A stretch of DNA of 64,000 nt from Cellulosilyticum sp. I15G10I2 (GCF_900095725.1 NZ_FMMP01000006.1:868001-932000), one strand, 5' to 3'; shown: positions 19,400 to 28,545, counted from the first letter of the stretch. Notes: generated by a model not told the origin, from the letters alone. Program-made: numbers and translations.

Positions 19400-20134
19400 C
19401 TAATCCCCAATTAATTTTTGTAAAGAAGCATAATCTAATTGACCTTTTATCAATCCCGTAGGAGTGAATTTAGGAGTTAATACTATATGTTCAGGAATAT
19501 TAATATTGAAATTTTTGTTCCATGTAATTTCTAATCCACTAGGTGCAGCCATATTGACTATTTCAATATTTCCAGTTAGAAGCTCGGCGAGTTGATCTTT
19601 TTTCACATATATCAGCGCTGGAATTTCCTCATCTTCAGATACTTCCAATAAACGATTTTCTTTTAACTTTGCTAGATACACAAAAAGCTGTAAGCATGAA
19701 TAGCTTTTGCCTTTAATTGCTCTATCGCTCCTTAAAGGAAGTTTAAACTCTAATATATAAATTGGATTAGGATTATTTTCTTGATCTTGTATTTCAACTT
19801 TAGCTATATTACTGTCATTTGATATAATCATTGTTTTTTTTGGGAAAGCAAATGTTAATTCGCTATATCGTAGTTTAATCTCCTCCATTATTTCTCTTTT
19901 TAAGCAATCAATCGGTGTTTCCCCTTTTTCAATAGCTCCACCTATTCCGCTAAAATCAATTAACACTTTATTGGCTATTTCGCTTGCCTTCCTCCAAAAC
20001 TTAGGTTTTACTAGTGAAAAATAAAGCCCTTCATTATGCATAATTATTAAACTAGATCCTTGATTTACTTGACAATCATGACTATATTTTTCAATAAACT
20101 CTTGCATTATTTCATTTGTTTGTAAAACACTCAT
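19400..20134 (-). CDS. NUDIX-domain protein 2
   Basis: A 244-residue protein with a NUDIX box GAIEKGETPIDCLKREIMEE, which keeps the G-x5-E-x7-RE-x2-EE metal-binding core but has lysine where the last glycine is usual. NUDIX enzymes cut nucleoside diphosphates linked to another group. It is a diverged tandem copy of the next gene upstream, with the same overall length and shared motifs (YSCLQLFVYLAKL). Spacing to the decarboxylase is 18 bases. AAAGGGGGTG precedes the start. Confidence 0.8.
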   Translation of the reverse strand: MSVLQTNEIMQEFIEKYSHDCQVNQGSSLIIMHNEGLYFSLVKPKFWRKASEIANKVLIDFSGIGGAIEKGETPIDCLKREIMEEIKLRYSELTFAFPKKTMIISNDSNIAKVEIQDQENNPNPIYILEFKLPLRSDRAIKGKSYSCLQLFVYLAKLKENRLLEVSEDEEIPALIYVKKDQLAELLTGNIEIVNMAAPSGLEITWNKNFNINIPEHIVLTPKFTPTGLIKGQLDYASLQKLIGD

Positions 20135-20153
20135 ACAATTTCACCCCCTTTTG

Positions 20154-20882
20154 CTATTTAAAGTATTTTTCCAAATCTTTAAAATGCAAGTTCGCTTTTA
20201 GTAAGCCTATTGGACTAAATCTTGGATACAACTTAAAATTTAAAGGGATATCTTTGCTCAAATTTTCGTTCCAGAAAATTTTAATTCCCTGTAAAGTCTC
20301 TTTTTTATTAACTTCTATTTCCCCCTTTAATAATCTATCAAGTATATTTTGGTTAACATGCATTATAGCAGTTATATCTTCATTCTCTGATATCTTAGGG
20401 GTAAAACTATTTTTCACCTTAGCCAAATATACAAACAATTGTAGGCTAGAATAAGTTTTACCAGTTTGCGCTCTATCCTTCCTTAAAGGAAGGATAAGCT
20501 CTAATACGTATATAGGAGACGGAATGTCAGATTCCGTCATATTTATTCTTTGAATTGGCATATCATCTTTTATTAGGAGTGTTGTGCTTGGATATGCAAA
20601 CTTAATCTGCTCAAAGCTGATTTTAACTTCTTCATCTAATTCCCTTTTCAAGCATTCAATAGGTTTTTCATTTTTTTCAATCGAACCACCAATTCCACCA
20701 AATTTTATTATAGTGCTGTTTCTGTCTGTTTCCCAATACTTAGGCTTTGAAAGTAAAAAATATATTCCATTTTTAAATATAAGAAGAACCCCAGCCCCAC
20801 GATTTATCTGTGACCAGCAAGCATGTTTCTTTAAGAAATCCTCAGTTAACTGTTCGCTTGTACTCATTGTTAAATTTGACAT
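20154..20882 (-). CDS. NUDIX-domain protein 1
   Basis: First complete gene of the putative biosynthetic operon, 242 residues from the ATG at 20882 (AGGGGTGG upstream; an ATG 27 bases earlier has no ribosome site). NUDIX box: GSIEKNEKPIECLKRELDEE, again with lysine after EEV. It shares TYSSLQLFVYLAKV with its tandem partner. Role unknown: hydrolysis of a nucleotide-activated intermediate made by the nucleotidyltransferase domain would fit the neighbourhood. Confidence 0.8.
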   Translation of the reverse strand: MSNLTMSTSEQLTEDFLKKHACWSQINRGAGVLLIFKNGIYFLLSKPKYWETDRNSTIIKFGGIGGSIEKNEKPIECLKRELDEEVKISFEQIKFAYPSTTLLIKDDMPIQRINMTESDIPSPIYVLELILPLRKDRAQTGKTYSSLQLFVYLAKVKNSFTPKISENEDITAIMHVNQNILDRLLKGEIEVNKKETLQGIKIFWNENLSKDIPLNFKLYPRFSPIGLLKANLHFKDLEKYFK

Positions 20883-21006
20883 CGATACTTCCACCCCTAT
20901 AGTTAGCATCAGTTAAATAAAATTTGTTAGTTACTTACATAATGCAGATTTTCAGTACATACTAGTGAAAAACTTATTATTCCCGCTATAACTTTCTTTT
21001 CCCTTA

Positions 21007-21307
21007 TCATGATTTTAGAAAGGTATCTGATGCACCATTCTCAACAAACTCATTATTACCATCATTTTCATTATACCTGTGCTTGTTTATGTCTTTTTTA
21101 TTAATTCCTTCATTAACATCCCATCGCGTATATTTAAGTTTTGTAAAAAAATATAAATACTTACATTCAAAAGCAATAAAATAACTTATTATTGTTCCGT
21201 TCTAAAGCTAGTCTTGCAAATCTTACAAACAACACTATATTGATTAAAAGACCTAAATAGTAAAAAATTTTTATTTCATATGATCGATAACCGCTTGTCC
21301 AATTCAT
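21007..21307 (-). pseudogene. Small membrane-protein ORF after the operon promoter, apparently frameshifted
   Basis: An ATG at 21307 opens 46 codons (to 21167) with one hydrophobic segment (IFYYLGLLINIVLF) followed by VRFARLALERNNN. An overlapping frame continues open to 21007, with a polar tail. The two may be halves of one broken small gene. There is no good ribosome site. It lies between the 21.4-kb repeat array and the first NUDIX gene, so it is the first coding sequence in the presumed transcript. Confidence 0.3.
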
Positions 21308-21310
21308 AAG

Positions 21311-21331
21311 CTAAGATTTTGTGAATCTTAG
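21311..21331. terminator. Short hairpin downstream of the operon promoter
   Basis: CTAAGATT and AATCTTAG form an 8-bp stem with a 5-base loop. It lies about 55 bases past the repeat array in the minus direction. There is no T-run directly after it, so it may be an RNA-stability or attenuation hairpin rather than a full terminator. Confidence 0.35.
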
Positions 21332-21383
21332 TTTGTAGTTTTATTTTAGCATCAGCACCATAGTTTTCCTACATGTTGTGTGT

Positions 21384-21414
21384 AACCCGTAGGGATTGTG
21401 TCCCAACTCGTAGG
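21384..21414 (-). promoter_or_regulatory. Two 21-bp-spaced direct repeats, second probable LytTR site
   Basis: AACCCGTAGG starts at 21384 and AACTCGTAGG at 21405, the same motif and the same 21-base period as the agrB array at 4308-4380. In the minus direction both arrays are followed by ATGTAGGAA or TGTAGGAA, a TATGG block and TAAAATAAAA, which look like a shared promoter. The genes downstream in that direction are the biosynthetic run starting at 20.9 kb. Confidence 0.72.
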
Positions 21415-21693
21415 GATTATTGCTTAAATTTCTGTTTTTATTGCATTTAACTCGCAAACCAATTAACCCTAGGAGATTTGGATAAAAGGCGGATATGCAG
21501 ATTTTCGACTCATTTTTCGTCCTGATTCCTCAAAAAACCGGCGAATACCTGGATATTTAAATCTTTTTTGAAAAATCAAGGTAGAAATAATGAAGCAAAA
21601 GATGTCATGTAGGACTTTAGTTCAAGATTTCTAGCTAGTCAATTAGATATACGCATTATTCTCATACACTCGTTGTACGTAAAAATATTAAAA

Positions 21694-21721
21694 GGCCGAC
21701 AATCATTCTAGATTATCGACC
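21694..21721. terminator. Imperfect hairpin with T-rich flanks
   Basis: GGCCGACAATC and GATTATCGACC pair imperfectly across a short loop, with T-runs on both sides (ATTCTTTTTT on the plus side). It could terminate transcription in either direction. The surrounding 21,416-22,170 shows no supportable intact gene. Confidence 0.45.
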
Positions 21722-22099
21722 ATTCTTTTTTACTACAATTGTTACAACGAGCCTATAACTTCCGAAACACTTTATGCCTTAATACACTTTAAGGGATTAG
21801 TAAAAGAAACCACTACCACTATCAGCATGATAGTGGTAGAATCAAACCGATTTGCATAAAAAGGAACTTCCAAATTATATGATATTATTTAAATTATTAA
21901 CTTACAATTCCTCGCTTTGTGACTTCCATTTATATCCTAATCTCCATACAGTCAATGCCCAGTGGTAGTAAGTTAAATTTTATGATTATCTTTCAAAGCA
22001 CGGCTTTGTAGCAGTTTAACCGTTAAACCGTTTGATTGCAGTGCAATCTGTACCGTATCTAACAGTTTGACAGCAACAAAGTCTTATTTTATGCAGATT

Positions 22100-22427
22100 T
22101 GAGCTATATTTGTAAATTACTACGGTCACTTTCCGAGTGGGCTCCTAGCAGCGTCAACCTGAAATCTATTCTTTTGAAGTGAAAGTACAAGCCCATCAAT
22201 TAAACTAAAATCATCTTCGATCTGAAAATGTTATTCATCTTTATTGCCTTCTTATGTCTGCCATCTGTAGGTTTTTGAGCATCTGTGAGAAGAATCCATA
22301 GATTCTCCTTCTTAATTGTCCCTATTAATACGTCCGGCAGAACAGTAATAGTTAACCATTCTGCCTGCAACTTACTGTTTTTATCCACTTTCCTTACCTG
22401 TATAATAGTCCATTTAACACCTCTCAA
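22100..22427 (-). pseudogene. Decayed response-regulator fragment (tentative)
   Basis: After a frameshift near 22215 the minus strand reads IEDDFSLIDGLVLSLQKNRF, resembling the receiver-domain start of OmpR-family regulators (IEDD acid pocket). Upstream, 75 codons are open but not recognisable, and downstream there are stops. Only the short receiver segment supports the call. Confidence 0.3.
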
Positions 22428-22489
22428 ATTTATGAATTTATTACAGTAGATTTCAAAACAAAAAAAATGTTATAGAATATATAATATAG

Positions 22490-23280
22490 TAGGTCAGCCT
22501 ATTTCTAGTTTGCCACCTTAGTCGAGTAAGCAAGGGGAATTCCACCCCAAGCTTCTCACAGAACTGGACTTGAAAATCTCCTTTCATCTGGCTCTTATCA
22601 TTCAACTCGTTACAACATTCCTATTGCGATACTTACAATGTGCAAATAAACTAGGCTTCCTTTTTCTGACTTCTGACAACCATATTTCAGCCCTTCTCCT
22701 GTGACCGCGAAATCTTTTGAATTTGCGCATAGCCCACTTAACTATTCTTCGCTCGACACAATCCAGAGAATACTTTATTGTTACTGCATTATATTTTCCA
22801 AAGTAATTTATCCATCCTCTTATAATCGAATTTATACATTCTGCTATCATTTCAATTTTACACTCAGTCTTCTTGTTAATCTCCAATGCTTTTATCTTGT
22901 CTCAAAAGAACTTATTAGATTTCTTACTAGCAGACGCAATGAAGTTCATTCCCATTTTACCTATTCTATTCTTAATGTATATTCCTCTGAAAGTACCCTA
23001 AAAAATCAAAATCAACATTCTGGTACTCTCTTTTCCTGTCCTTGGCTTTTCAATATACAATTCTCGTCTTTTGAGGATGTATCTTAAACTTACATCCCCT
23101 CATTCTTTCCTATAAAGCCTCTAAAATTTTCTCAGCCTCTATTTCAGTTCTACAATGGATTACTGCATCAGCAGCATAACGCTCAAAAGAGGCATATGGA
23201 AAGCTTCTGTCATCCAAGTATCAAAATCATAATGCATGAATATATTTACTAGCAATGGACTGATAACCCCTTCTTATGTA
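22490..23280 (-). pseudogene. Group II intron 3' part with broken reverse transcriptase/maturase
   Basis: In the minus direction, 23280 to 22890 translates in pieces as a reverse transcriptase (GVISPLLVNIFMHYDF, then RYAAD where the active YADD is expected, then KIHPQKTRIVY). The intact 94-codon end (22886-22602) is the maturase-specific domain (IIRGWINYFGKY, KRFRGHRRRAEIW). The following GAGCC...GAAAGGAG...GTCCAGTTC at 22,598-22,555 is domain V of a group II intron. The N-terminal half of the ORF is missing. Confidence 0.85.
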
Positions 23281-23291
23281 AAGAAAGTCGT

Positions 23292-23355
23292 TATGCAAAG
23301 TAAATGTTAAATCACTTGATAAATAGTAGTTTCTTGTTTGTTTTACTTTGCATAA
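23292..23355. repeat. 14-bp inverted repeat at the left edge of the recombinase trio
   Basis: TTATGCAAAGTAAA at 23292-23305 is the perfect complement of TTTACTTTGCATAA at 23342-23355. It lies between the intron remnant and the first tyrosine recombinase and could be a recombinase-binding end or a hairpin. Confidence 0.5.
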
Positions 23356-23374
23356 TCCCACAATGATATTAGAG

Positions 23375-24259
23375 TGATTTCAAACAGGATTGCATCAAAC
23401 TTGATTACTCTAAGGTAACAGTTCACCACTATGTAAAACAATCAGAACGTTTTATGGATTACTTAGTTTCTCAAGGTATTAAAGATTGCCAGGACATCAA
23501 TCTTACTTTGATTAATAACTATATTAAAACACTAGCAGGTTATACCTATAAAACAGTAGAGCAAAATATTTGCTCTATCCGTGCTTTTCTACGCTATTTA
23601 TTCAGCTTAAATATTATTCAAAGTGATCTTGCTTCAAAAACACCTATGATTCAAGCACGAAAATAAACACGTATACCCTCTGTTTGGGAAAAAGAAGAAT
23701 TAACAGTTCTGATAGTTGCTATTGCTCTTGGTAATCCTAAAGGAAAGTGTGACTATGCTATCATTCTTTTAGCATGTATTCTAGGTTTACGCTGCAAGGA
23801 TATTAAAAACTTAAAAATAGCAGATTTCCATTGGGAAGAAAAAAAATTGGTGATTATACAGTCCAAAACCAGATAACTATTAGTTCTTTCTATTACACAA
23901 GAAGTTGGATGGGCTGTTATTGAGTATCTTAAATACGGTCGCCCTAAAGTAGATTCTCCATTTCTTTTCATTAGACATCTAGCACCGTTTTTATCTTTTT
24001 CAGAAGATGATCATTTGAATCAGTTAATTAAACATATATGGTAGCGGCACATATTTCTACACTAAAAAAACATAGTGGTATGCATTCTTTAAGACATACC
24101 GCAGCTTCAAGGATGTTAGAAAATGATACGCCACTTGCAGTCATTTCAGATGTACTTGGGCATGTAGATACTGATTCTACAGCAGTTTATTTTAAGGTTA
24201 ATCTTAGCAAGCTAAAAAAGCGTCCTCTTACTATAGCAGAGGTGAGGGATCATGAATAA
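23375..24259 (+). pseudogene. Tyrosine recombinase 1 of a tandem trio, broken
   Basis: An N-terminal SAM-like domain (23454-23666: DYLVSQGIKD, SIRAFLRYLF) ends at a TAA; the middle is open only in a shifted frame (ACILGLRCKDIKNLKI, the catalytic arginine region); the C-terminus at 24038-24259 has HSLRHTAASRM and VLGHVDTDSTAVY with the H-x-x-R, H and Y residues. It overlaps the next recombinase by 8 bases. Confidence 0.85.
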
Positions 24260-25238
24260 TTATCACTTTAATGGCCCTTTTGCAGAATACATTAAAAATT
24301 ATGTAGAACTAAAACAGGCTATTGGTTATAAATATGACTCAGAGGCTACACATTTATTGCGTTTTTCAAACTTCATAGATACACATTATCCTAATGCAAC
24401 TGAACTTAGTAAATAAATTATTCTTGCTTGGTGTAGTAAAGCAAGTTATGAATCTCAGGCTAATCAATGTACCCGAGCATCTATAATACATCAATTAGCT
24501 GTCTACATGGATTCTGTTGGAATAAATGTATTCGTTATACCGCGAGGTTACTATCCTAGTGAAGAACAGTATATTCCTTATATTTATACAGTAATAGAAC
24601 TCAAAAAATTCTTTACTGAAACTGATCAATGTCATATAGTCAGTGCTTGTCCTTATCGTCACTTAATTATGCCTATCTTTTTTCGCATGCTTTATTCCTG
24701 TGATTTGCGTGTTTCAGAAGTACGGTTACTTAAAGTAACGGATGTGGATATTAGAAATGGTATTCTTACAATTAATCATTCTGAAAAAGACAACTGCCGC
24801 CTTTTACCTATGTCTGATGATTTATTAGAACGTTGCAAGGCTTACTACAATTCTATGCATACATTTATGAATGAAAATAATTACTTTTTTCTAGGAGCTA
24901 CAGGCAAGCCAATGACAAATTCAAATATTTACCATAACTTTAGAAGGTTTCTATGGTACGCTGGTATCGCACATGGCGGACGTGGAAAAGGGCCAAGAAT
25001 ACATGACTTTCGGCATGCATTCGTCTGTCATTGCCTTAAAAAATGGTTTAAAGAAAAAAAGGATCTATCTGTATATCTGCCTATTCTAAAAACATACATG
25101 GTGCATGACTCTTTTCATGAAACAGCCTATTATTTACGAATGACGGCTGATGTTTTTCCTGACATAACTATAAAACTTGAAGGTCAATACCCTGATATTA
25201 TCCCAAAGTTAGGGGGTAGATTAAATGAAACCAACTAA
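24252..25238 (+). pseudogene. Tyrosine recombinase 2 of a tandem trio, one nonsense codon
   Basis: ATG at 24252 begins MNNYHFNGPFAEYIK. A TAA at 24414-24416 interrupts it; the frame then stays open to 25238. Catalytic motifs are present: SCDLRVSEVRLL (arginine), IHDFRHAFVCH (H-x-x-R) and HDSFHETAYYLR (H...Y). Only one lesion is visible, so a functional fragment from 24507 is conceivable, but the N-terminal domain would be lost. It overlaps the third recombinase by 14 bases. Confidence 0.85.
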
Positions 25239-25518
25239 TTTTGCAACTCATTTAACAGCTTTTCTTTCTGAATATTTGCCAATACAGAAAAATGTAAGTA
25301 AAAATACCATACACTCCTACCGTGATACATTTAAACTTCTTTTAAAATTTTGTCAGGAAGAAAAAAAGATACCTGCCCCAAAAATTACATTAGAAGTTTT
25401 ATCGAATGATTTAATTATAGACTTTTTATAGTGGCTTGAAAGAGAGCGGAAATGCAGCATTTCAACAAGAAATCAAAGACTTGCAGCTATTCATTCTTTC
25501 TTTAGGTATGCACACATA
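25225..25518 (+). pseudogene. Tyrosine recombinase 3 of a tandem trio, truncated
   Basis: ATG at 25225 opens an N-terminal core-binding domain (NTIHSYRDTFKLLLKFC), broken by a TAG at 25429-25431 and continuing in frame to RLAAIHSFFRYAHIY near 25518, where group II intron sequence begins. The catalytic domain is absent. Three overlapping tyrosine recombinases in this order are the mark of RIT (recombinase-in-trio) elements. Confidence 0.8.
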
Positions 25519-25840
25519 TATACTCCAGCCCTTTCAGTGAATGTAAGGGGCTCACAGGGTCATCGCACCTTTCTTATTAACATACCGAGACCTTCACATA
25601 ACAACCTCCATTTACCCTACTGGCTCATTTGAGTAAATGATCTAGATTTCCCGACTCTTCGCATGGTCATCAACTTGCCCTGTCGCTTCTTGTGTTTCAC
25701 TTTCCGTTTCGAGCTGCTAAACCGTCTATGGTTCTCTCGACTTCCACATCTCCTCCAGACACACCCTTATGATAGTGCCCTAGATTTGACTTCCCGCTTT
25801 GCGCCTGTGCTCACGGGTGGAGATTTTCACTCCTGAGAAA
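25519..25840 (-). mobile_element. Group II intron 5' part (domain I), remnant
   Basis: Read on the minus strand, GTGAGCACAGGCGCAAAGCG and the following GAAGTCAAATCTAGGGC, GGTTTAGCAGCTCGAAACGG and GGTGCGATGACCCTGTGAGC look like the structured 5' domain of a bacterial group II intron. No ORF is present. The 3' part of an intron in the same orientation lies 2.2 kb further along, beyond the recombinase trio. Confidence 0.6.
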
Positions 25841-25952
25841 TCTTGCTTTCAGAACTCCTAATTCGTTTTGCTTTTGCATCGTCATCGCTCTCCCTAATAC
25901 GCAAAATAGTCCTAACCAAAATCAGGACTGGTGCTACTGTCTGTCACAAAAA

Positions 25953-25985
25953 AATCAGTCTCTTGTACAAGAGCTGATTAAAATT
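25953..25985 (-). terminator. Terminator-like hairpin after the agrC-like gene
   Basis: AATCAGCTCTTGTACAAGAG then ACTGATT forms a near-perfect stem on the minus strand and is followed by TTTTTTGTG. It lies 30 bases past the stop of the kinase gene and fits a Rho-independent terminator of the regulator-kinase operon. Confidence 0.75.
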
Positions 25986-26014
25986 TTCCTGATACATTAT
26001 CTTTGTCAATCCAC

Positions 26015-27379
26015 TTAATTATTCCATGGTATACATAGCTTAAATTCAACGCCCGGATAGTTTTCGGGTTCTTTTAATTCTAAATGACCATTATGACGAT
26101 CAGTGATTTGCTTAATTATATATAGCCCCAATCCACTATGCTGATTTTTATTTTTAGTTGTATAACCTGGTGTAAAGATATTATTCCTTACATCCTGAGT
26201 AATGGGTTTACCATTATTAGATACCTTCAGATCTAACCCCATCATACTGCTTACAATAGTCAATTCCACCTTTGGAAAACAGTCTGCTTTTGCTGCTTCC
26301 ATGGCATTATCCAATAGGTTACAAACTAAATGAGTGAGCTCTTCTGGGGATAGTGGAAGATTACTACCTTCAATATTTACTTCCCAATGAAAATCTACCC
26401 CTCTAGCCTTAGCTTCCTCTTGTTTTACACTCAGCAGAGCGGCCAATTCTGGAGGATCAAGTTTTATAAGACTATGTATATGGCGAATAGTTGTATATAA
26501 GTTTTGGATATAGGTTTCAGCTTGCATATAGTGACCTGCCTTTAGATATCCATAGATAGACGTAAGATGATTATAAAAATCATGTCGCACAACCTGTAAT
26601 CGCAAATTCAGATTATGCTTTTCCTTTATATGATGTAATTCCGTTGTTAACCTAGCTTCACGTTCTGTAACCTTTAATAAGTAACTGGTTACAAAAATAC
26701 TGGCTAAGACAGCAATCATTAAAACGAGAATACTAATTGCCACTAGAGTGTCAAGGGTAAGGCTAGGATAAACACCAGAGGTATAAATGTAAAAACTGAT
26801 TTTCAGTAATATCAACATTAAAATTTGTACAAGGCATAGGACAAGCAGGTATGTTTGGCTAAAAAATTGTCTTTCTGTCCCTCCAACTGCGCCGCTATTT
26901 ACTTCCATCAGCCGTGAAATCAATGGTAACCTCCACTGACGTTGATTGAAAATATGGGTTAAAGCTGTCAGGAAAAGCAAATGTGGCAATGTAAACAGTA
27001 TTCGAAGCCAGGAATCTGAGATAACTTGTTGTAGATCAAATGAAAAAAACCAGGCTAGAAAAGGGACGAAGATCCCTTCTGATAATCCTAATACCACACT
27101 TGTCAGTATTATGACAACCACCGCAACACGCCAAGATAACTTCAGAAAAAGATTTAGAAAAATGATCATTAGTATTATCTGTAGAATGGAATGAATACCA
27201 AAAACTATTGGTATTGAACGGATAATATATGAAAACAAGGACGTTACCAGTGAAAGAGCTATAACAAATAACCAAGATTCTTTTTTTCTTAGTATAGTCA
27301 ATACCATATAGTATATAATTAAACTCTCAGGAATAGATACGCCTAAAAAAGGTATCAGTGGCATAAAATCCATCCTCAT
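26015..27379 (-). CDS. agrC: AgrC-like sensor histidine kinase
   Basis: A 454-residue membrane kinase. Residues 1-235 hold about six hydrophobic segments as in AgrC peptide sensors; H266 in VVRHDFYNHL is the phospho-acceptor of a Spo0B-type dimerisation helix, and the GHKL ATPase domain has NLLDNAMEA and HSGLGLYIIKQI. It would sense the cyclic peptide from agrD outside the cell and phosphorylate the LytTR regulator, whose gene ends 9 bases upstream. The start has GAGGGGGG; ATG at 27379 or two codons later are both possible. Confidence 0.88.
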   Translation of the reverse strand: MRMDFMPLIPFLGVSIPESLIIYYMVLTILRKKESWLFVIALSLVTSLFSYIIRSIPIVFGIHSILQIILMIIFLNLFLKLSWRVAVVVIILTSVVLGLSEGIFVPFLAWFFSFDLQQVISDSWLRILFTLPHLLFLTALTHIFNQRQWRLPLISRLMEVNSGAVGGTERQFFSQTYLLVLCLVQILMLILLKISFYIYTSGVYPSLTLDTLVAISILVLMIAVLASIFVTSYLLKVTEREARLTTELHHIKEKHNLNLRLQVVRHDFYNHLTSIYGYLKAGHYMQAETYIQNLYTTIRHIHSLIKLDPPELAALLSVKQEEAKARGVDFHWEVNIEGSNLPLSPEELTHLVCNLLDNAMEAAKADCFPKVELTIVSSMMGLDLKVSNNGKPITQDVRNNIFTPGYTTKNKNQHSGLGLYIIKQITDRHNGHLELKEPENYPGVEFKLCIPWNN

Positions 27380-27387
27380 CCCCCCTC

Positions 27388-28116
27388 TTAAATATTATTA
27401 TTTAAATACTCCACAAGCATATTATGGCGATCACGACTAAGAAAAGCTGTATCTTCACCATTTTTAAATTTTATCTGATAATAATTGGTGCAAGTAATTA
27501 TTCGTTCAATTTCTCTAGTATTAATAATATATGATTTATGGGAGCGAAAAAACGTTGCTCCTAAGCGTTGTTCTAACTCCTGCAATGTTTTCCGCGTTTT
27601 AAATTTTCCATTGACACAGCAAACAAAAGTATGACGTCCTGCTTTCTCAATGTATAAAATCTCACTAGGTTTCACAAAAACTTGCTCATTGCCAAAGTTT
27701 AGAGAAATTATAGATGCCTCAGAATTCAAATAGTTCTTCTTGGACATTTTTAGCATTTGGCAAATATAACGAAAAGTTGATTTTACCCGTTCCTCATCAA
27801 TGGGTTTTAAAATATAATCAAAAGCGTAAAGTTTAAAAGCATCAAGAGAGTATTCTTGATGTGCGGTGATAAATACTATAGCCAAATCCGGCTTTATTTC
27901 TCTCAATTTATCAGCTAACTCAATCCCTGTCATATCAGGTAACCCGATATCCAAGAAAGCCAGATCAGGATTTTGGTCTTTAACAAGTCCTATTGCATCA
28001 TTAGCATTTTCTGCTATTCCTACAACCAGAGCACCCTCAAGTTCACTAAGAATTGAACGAATTAATAACAATATTCCACGTTCATCATCTGCCATTATAA
28101 TCTTAACTGGTAACAA
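27388..28116 (-). CDS. agrA: AgrA-like LytTR response regulator
   Basis: A 242-residue regulator: receiver domain with acidic pair D10-D11, phospho-acceptor D56 in LAFLDIGLPD and lysine in YILKPID, then a LytTR DNA-binding domain (about 135-240; SEILYIEKAGRHTFV, FFRSHKSYIINT). The likely start is TTG after AAGGAAGAG. LytTR proteins bind direct repeats spaced two helical turns apart, matching the 21-bp arrays at 4.3 and 21.4 kb. A c-di-GMP riboswitch sits in its leader, so its synthesis should also depend on c-di-GMP. Confidence 0.9.
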   Translation of the reverse strand: MLPVKIIMADDERGILLLIRSILSELEGALVVGIAENANDAIGLVKDQNPDLAFLDIGLPDMTGIELADKLREIKPDLAIVFITAHQEYSLDAFKLYAFDYILKPIDEERVKSTFRYICQMLKMSKKNYLNSEASIISLNFGNEQVFVKPSEILYIEKAGRHTFVCCVNGKFKTRKTLQELEQRLGATFFRSHKSYIINTREIERIITCTNYYQIKFKNGEDTAFLSRDRHNMLVEYLNNNI

Positions 28117-28280
28117 ATCTATCTCTTCCTTTCATAAACTCCAAACAAAGACTTACCATATATTTCTTAAAGACATTGTCGTTCTAAAGATTGTGAATCA
28201 TAATACTGCTATGATAAGGTAATATACCACCTATATAGGCAATAAAAGTCCATTATAATTCTATTATAAATAGAACTAGT

Positions 28281-28385
28281 GGGCCTAAAGTTAACCTAAT
28301 TCGGCAACCTGGCTATCATAACGATATTAGTACTCACTTTAGACCCGTGGCTTTGCATCCCTATCTTTCAACAAGTTTGCCCTGT
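28281..28385 (-). promoter_or_regulatory. Cyclic di-GMP-I (GEMM) riboswitch with switching helix
   Basis: On the minus strand the aptamer (28385 to 28302) reads GGGCAAACTTG, GATAGGGATGCAAAGCC, ACGGGTCTAAAG, TACTAATATCG, ATGATAGCCAGGTTGCC, a close GEMM match. Twelve bases after the aptamer, CTTTAGGCCC (28290-28281) can pair with the aptamer's GGGTCTAAAG (28346-28337) over ten pairs with one G-U. That gives a plausible ligand-dependent switch. The first gene downstream is the LytTR regulator, 165 bases on. Confidence 0.9.
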
Positions 28386-28545
28386 TAATTTATTTAGTTG
28401 TAACATATTAACTATTTTACCACATTGCCACAAAAAAGATTGCAGAATCTTGTCACATACATATTTTTTTATCTTTCTTAATAATACTCTTGCTTATTTT
28501 ATTAATATAATACTTAATAGCTGCAATGGATAAGCTAAATATAAT

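Noticed and set aside
22602-23280. Active second group II intron
   Set aside because: The maturase has several frameshifts, RYAAD in place of YADD, and lacks its N-terminal half.
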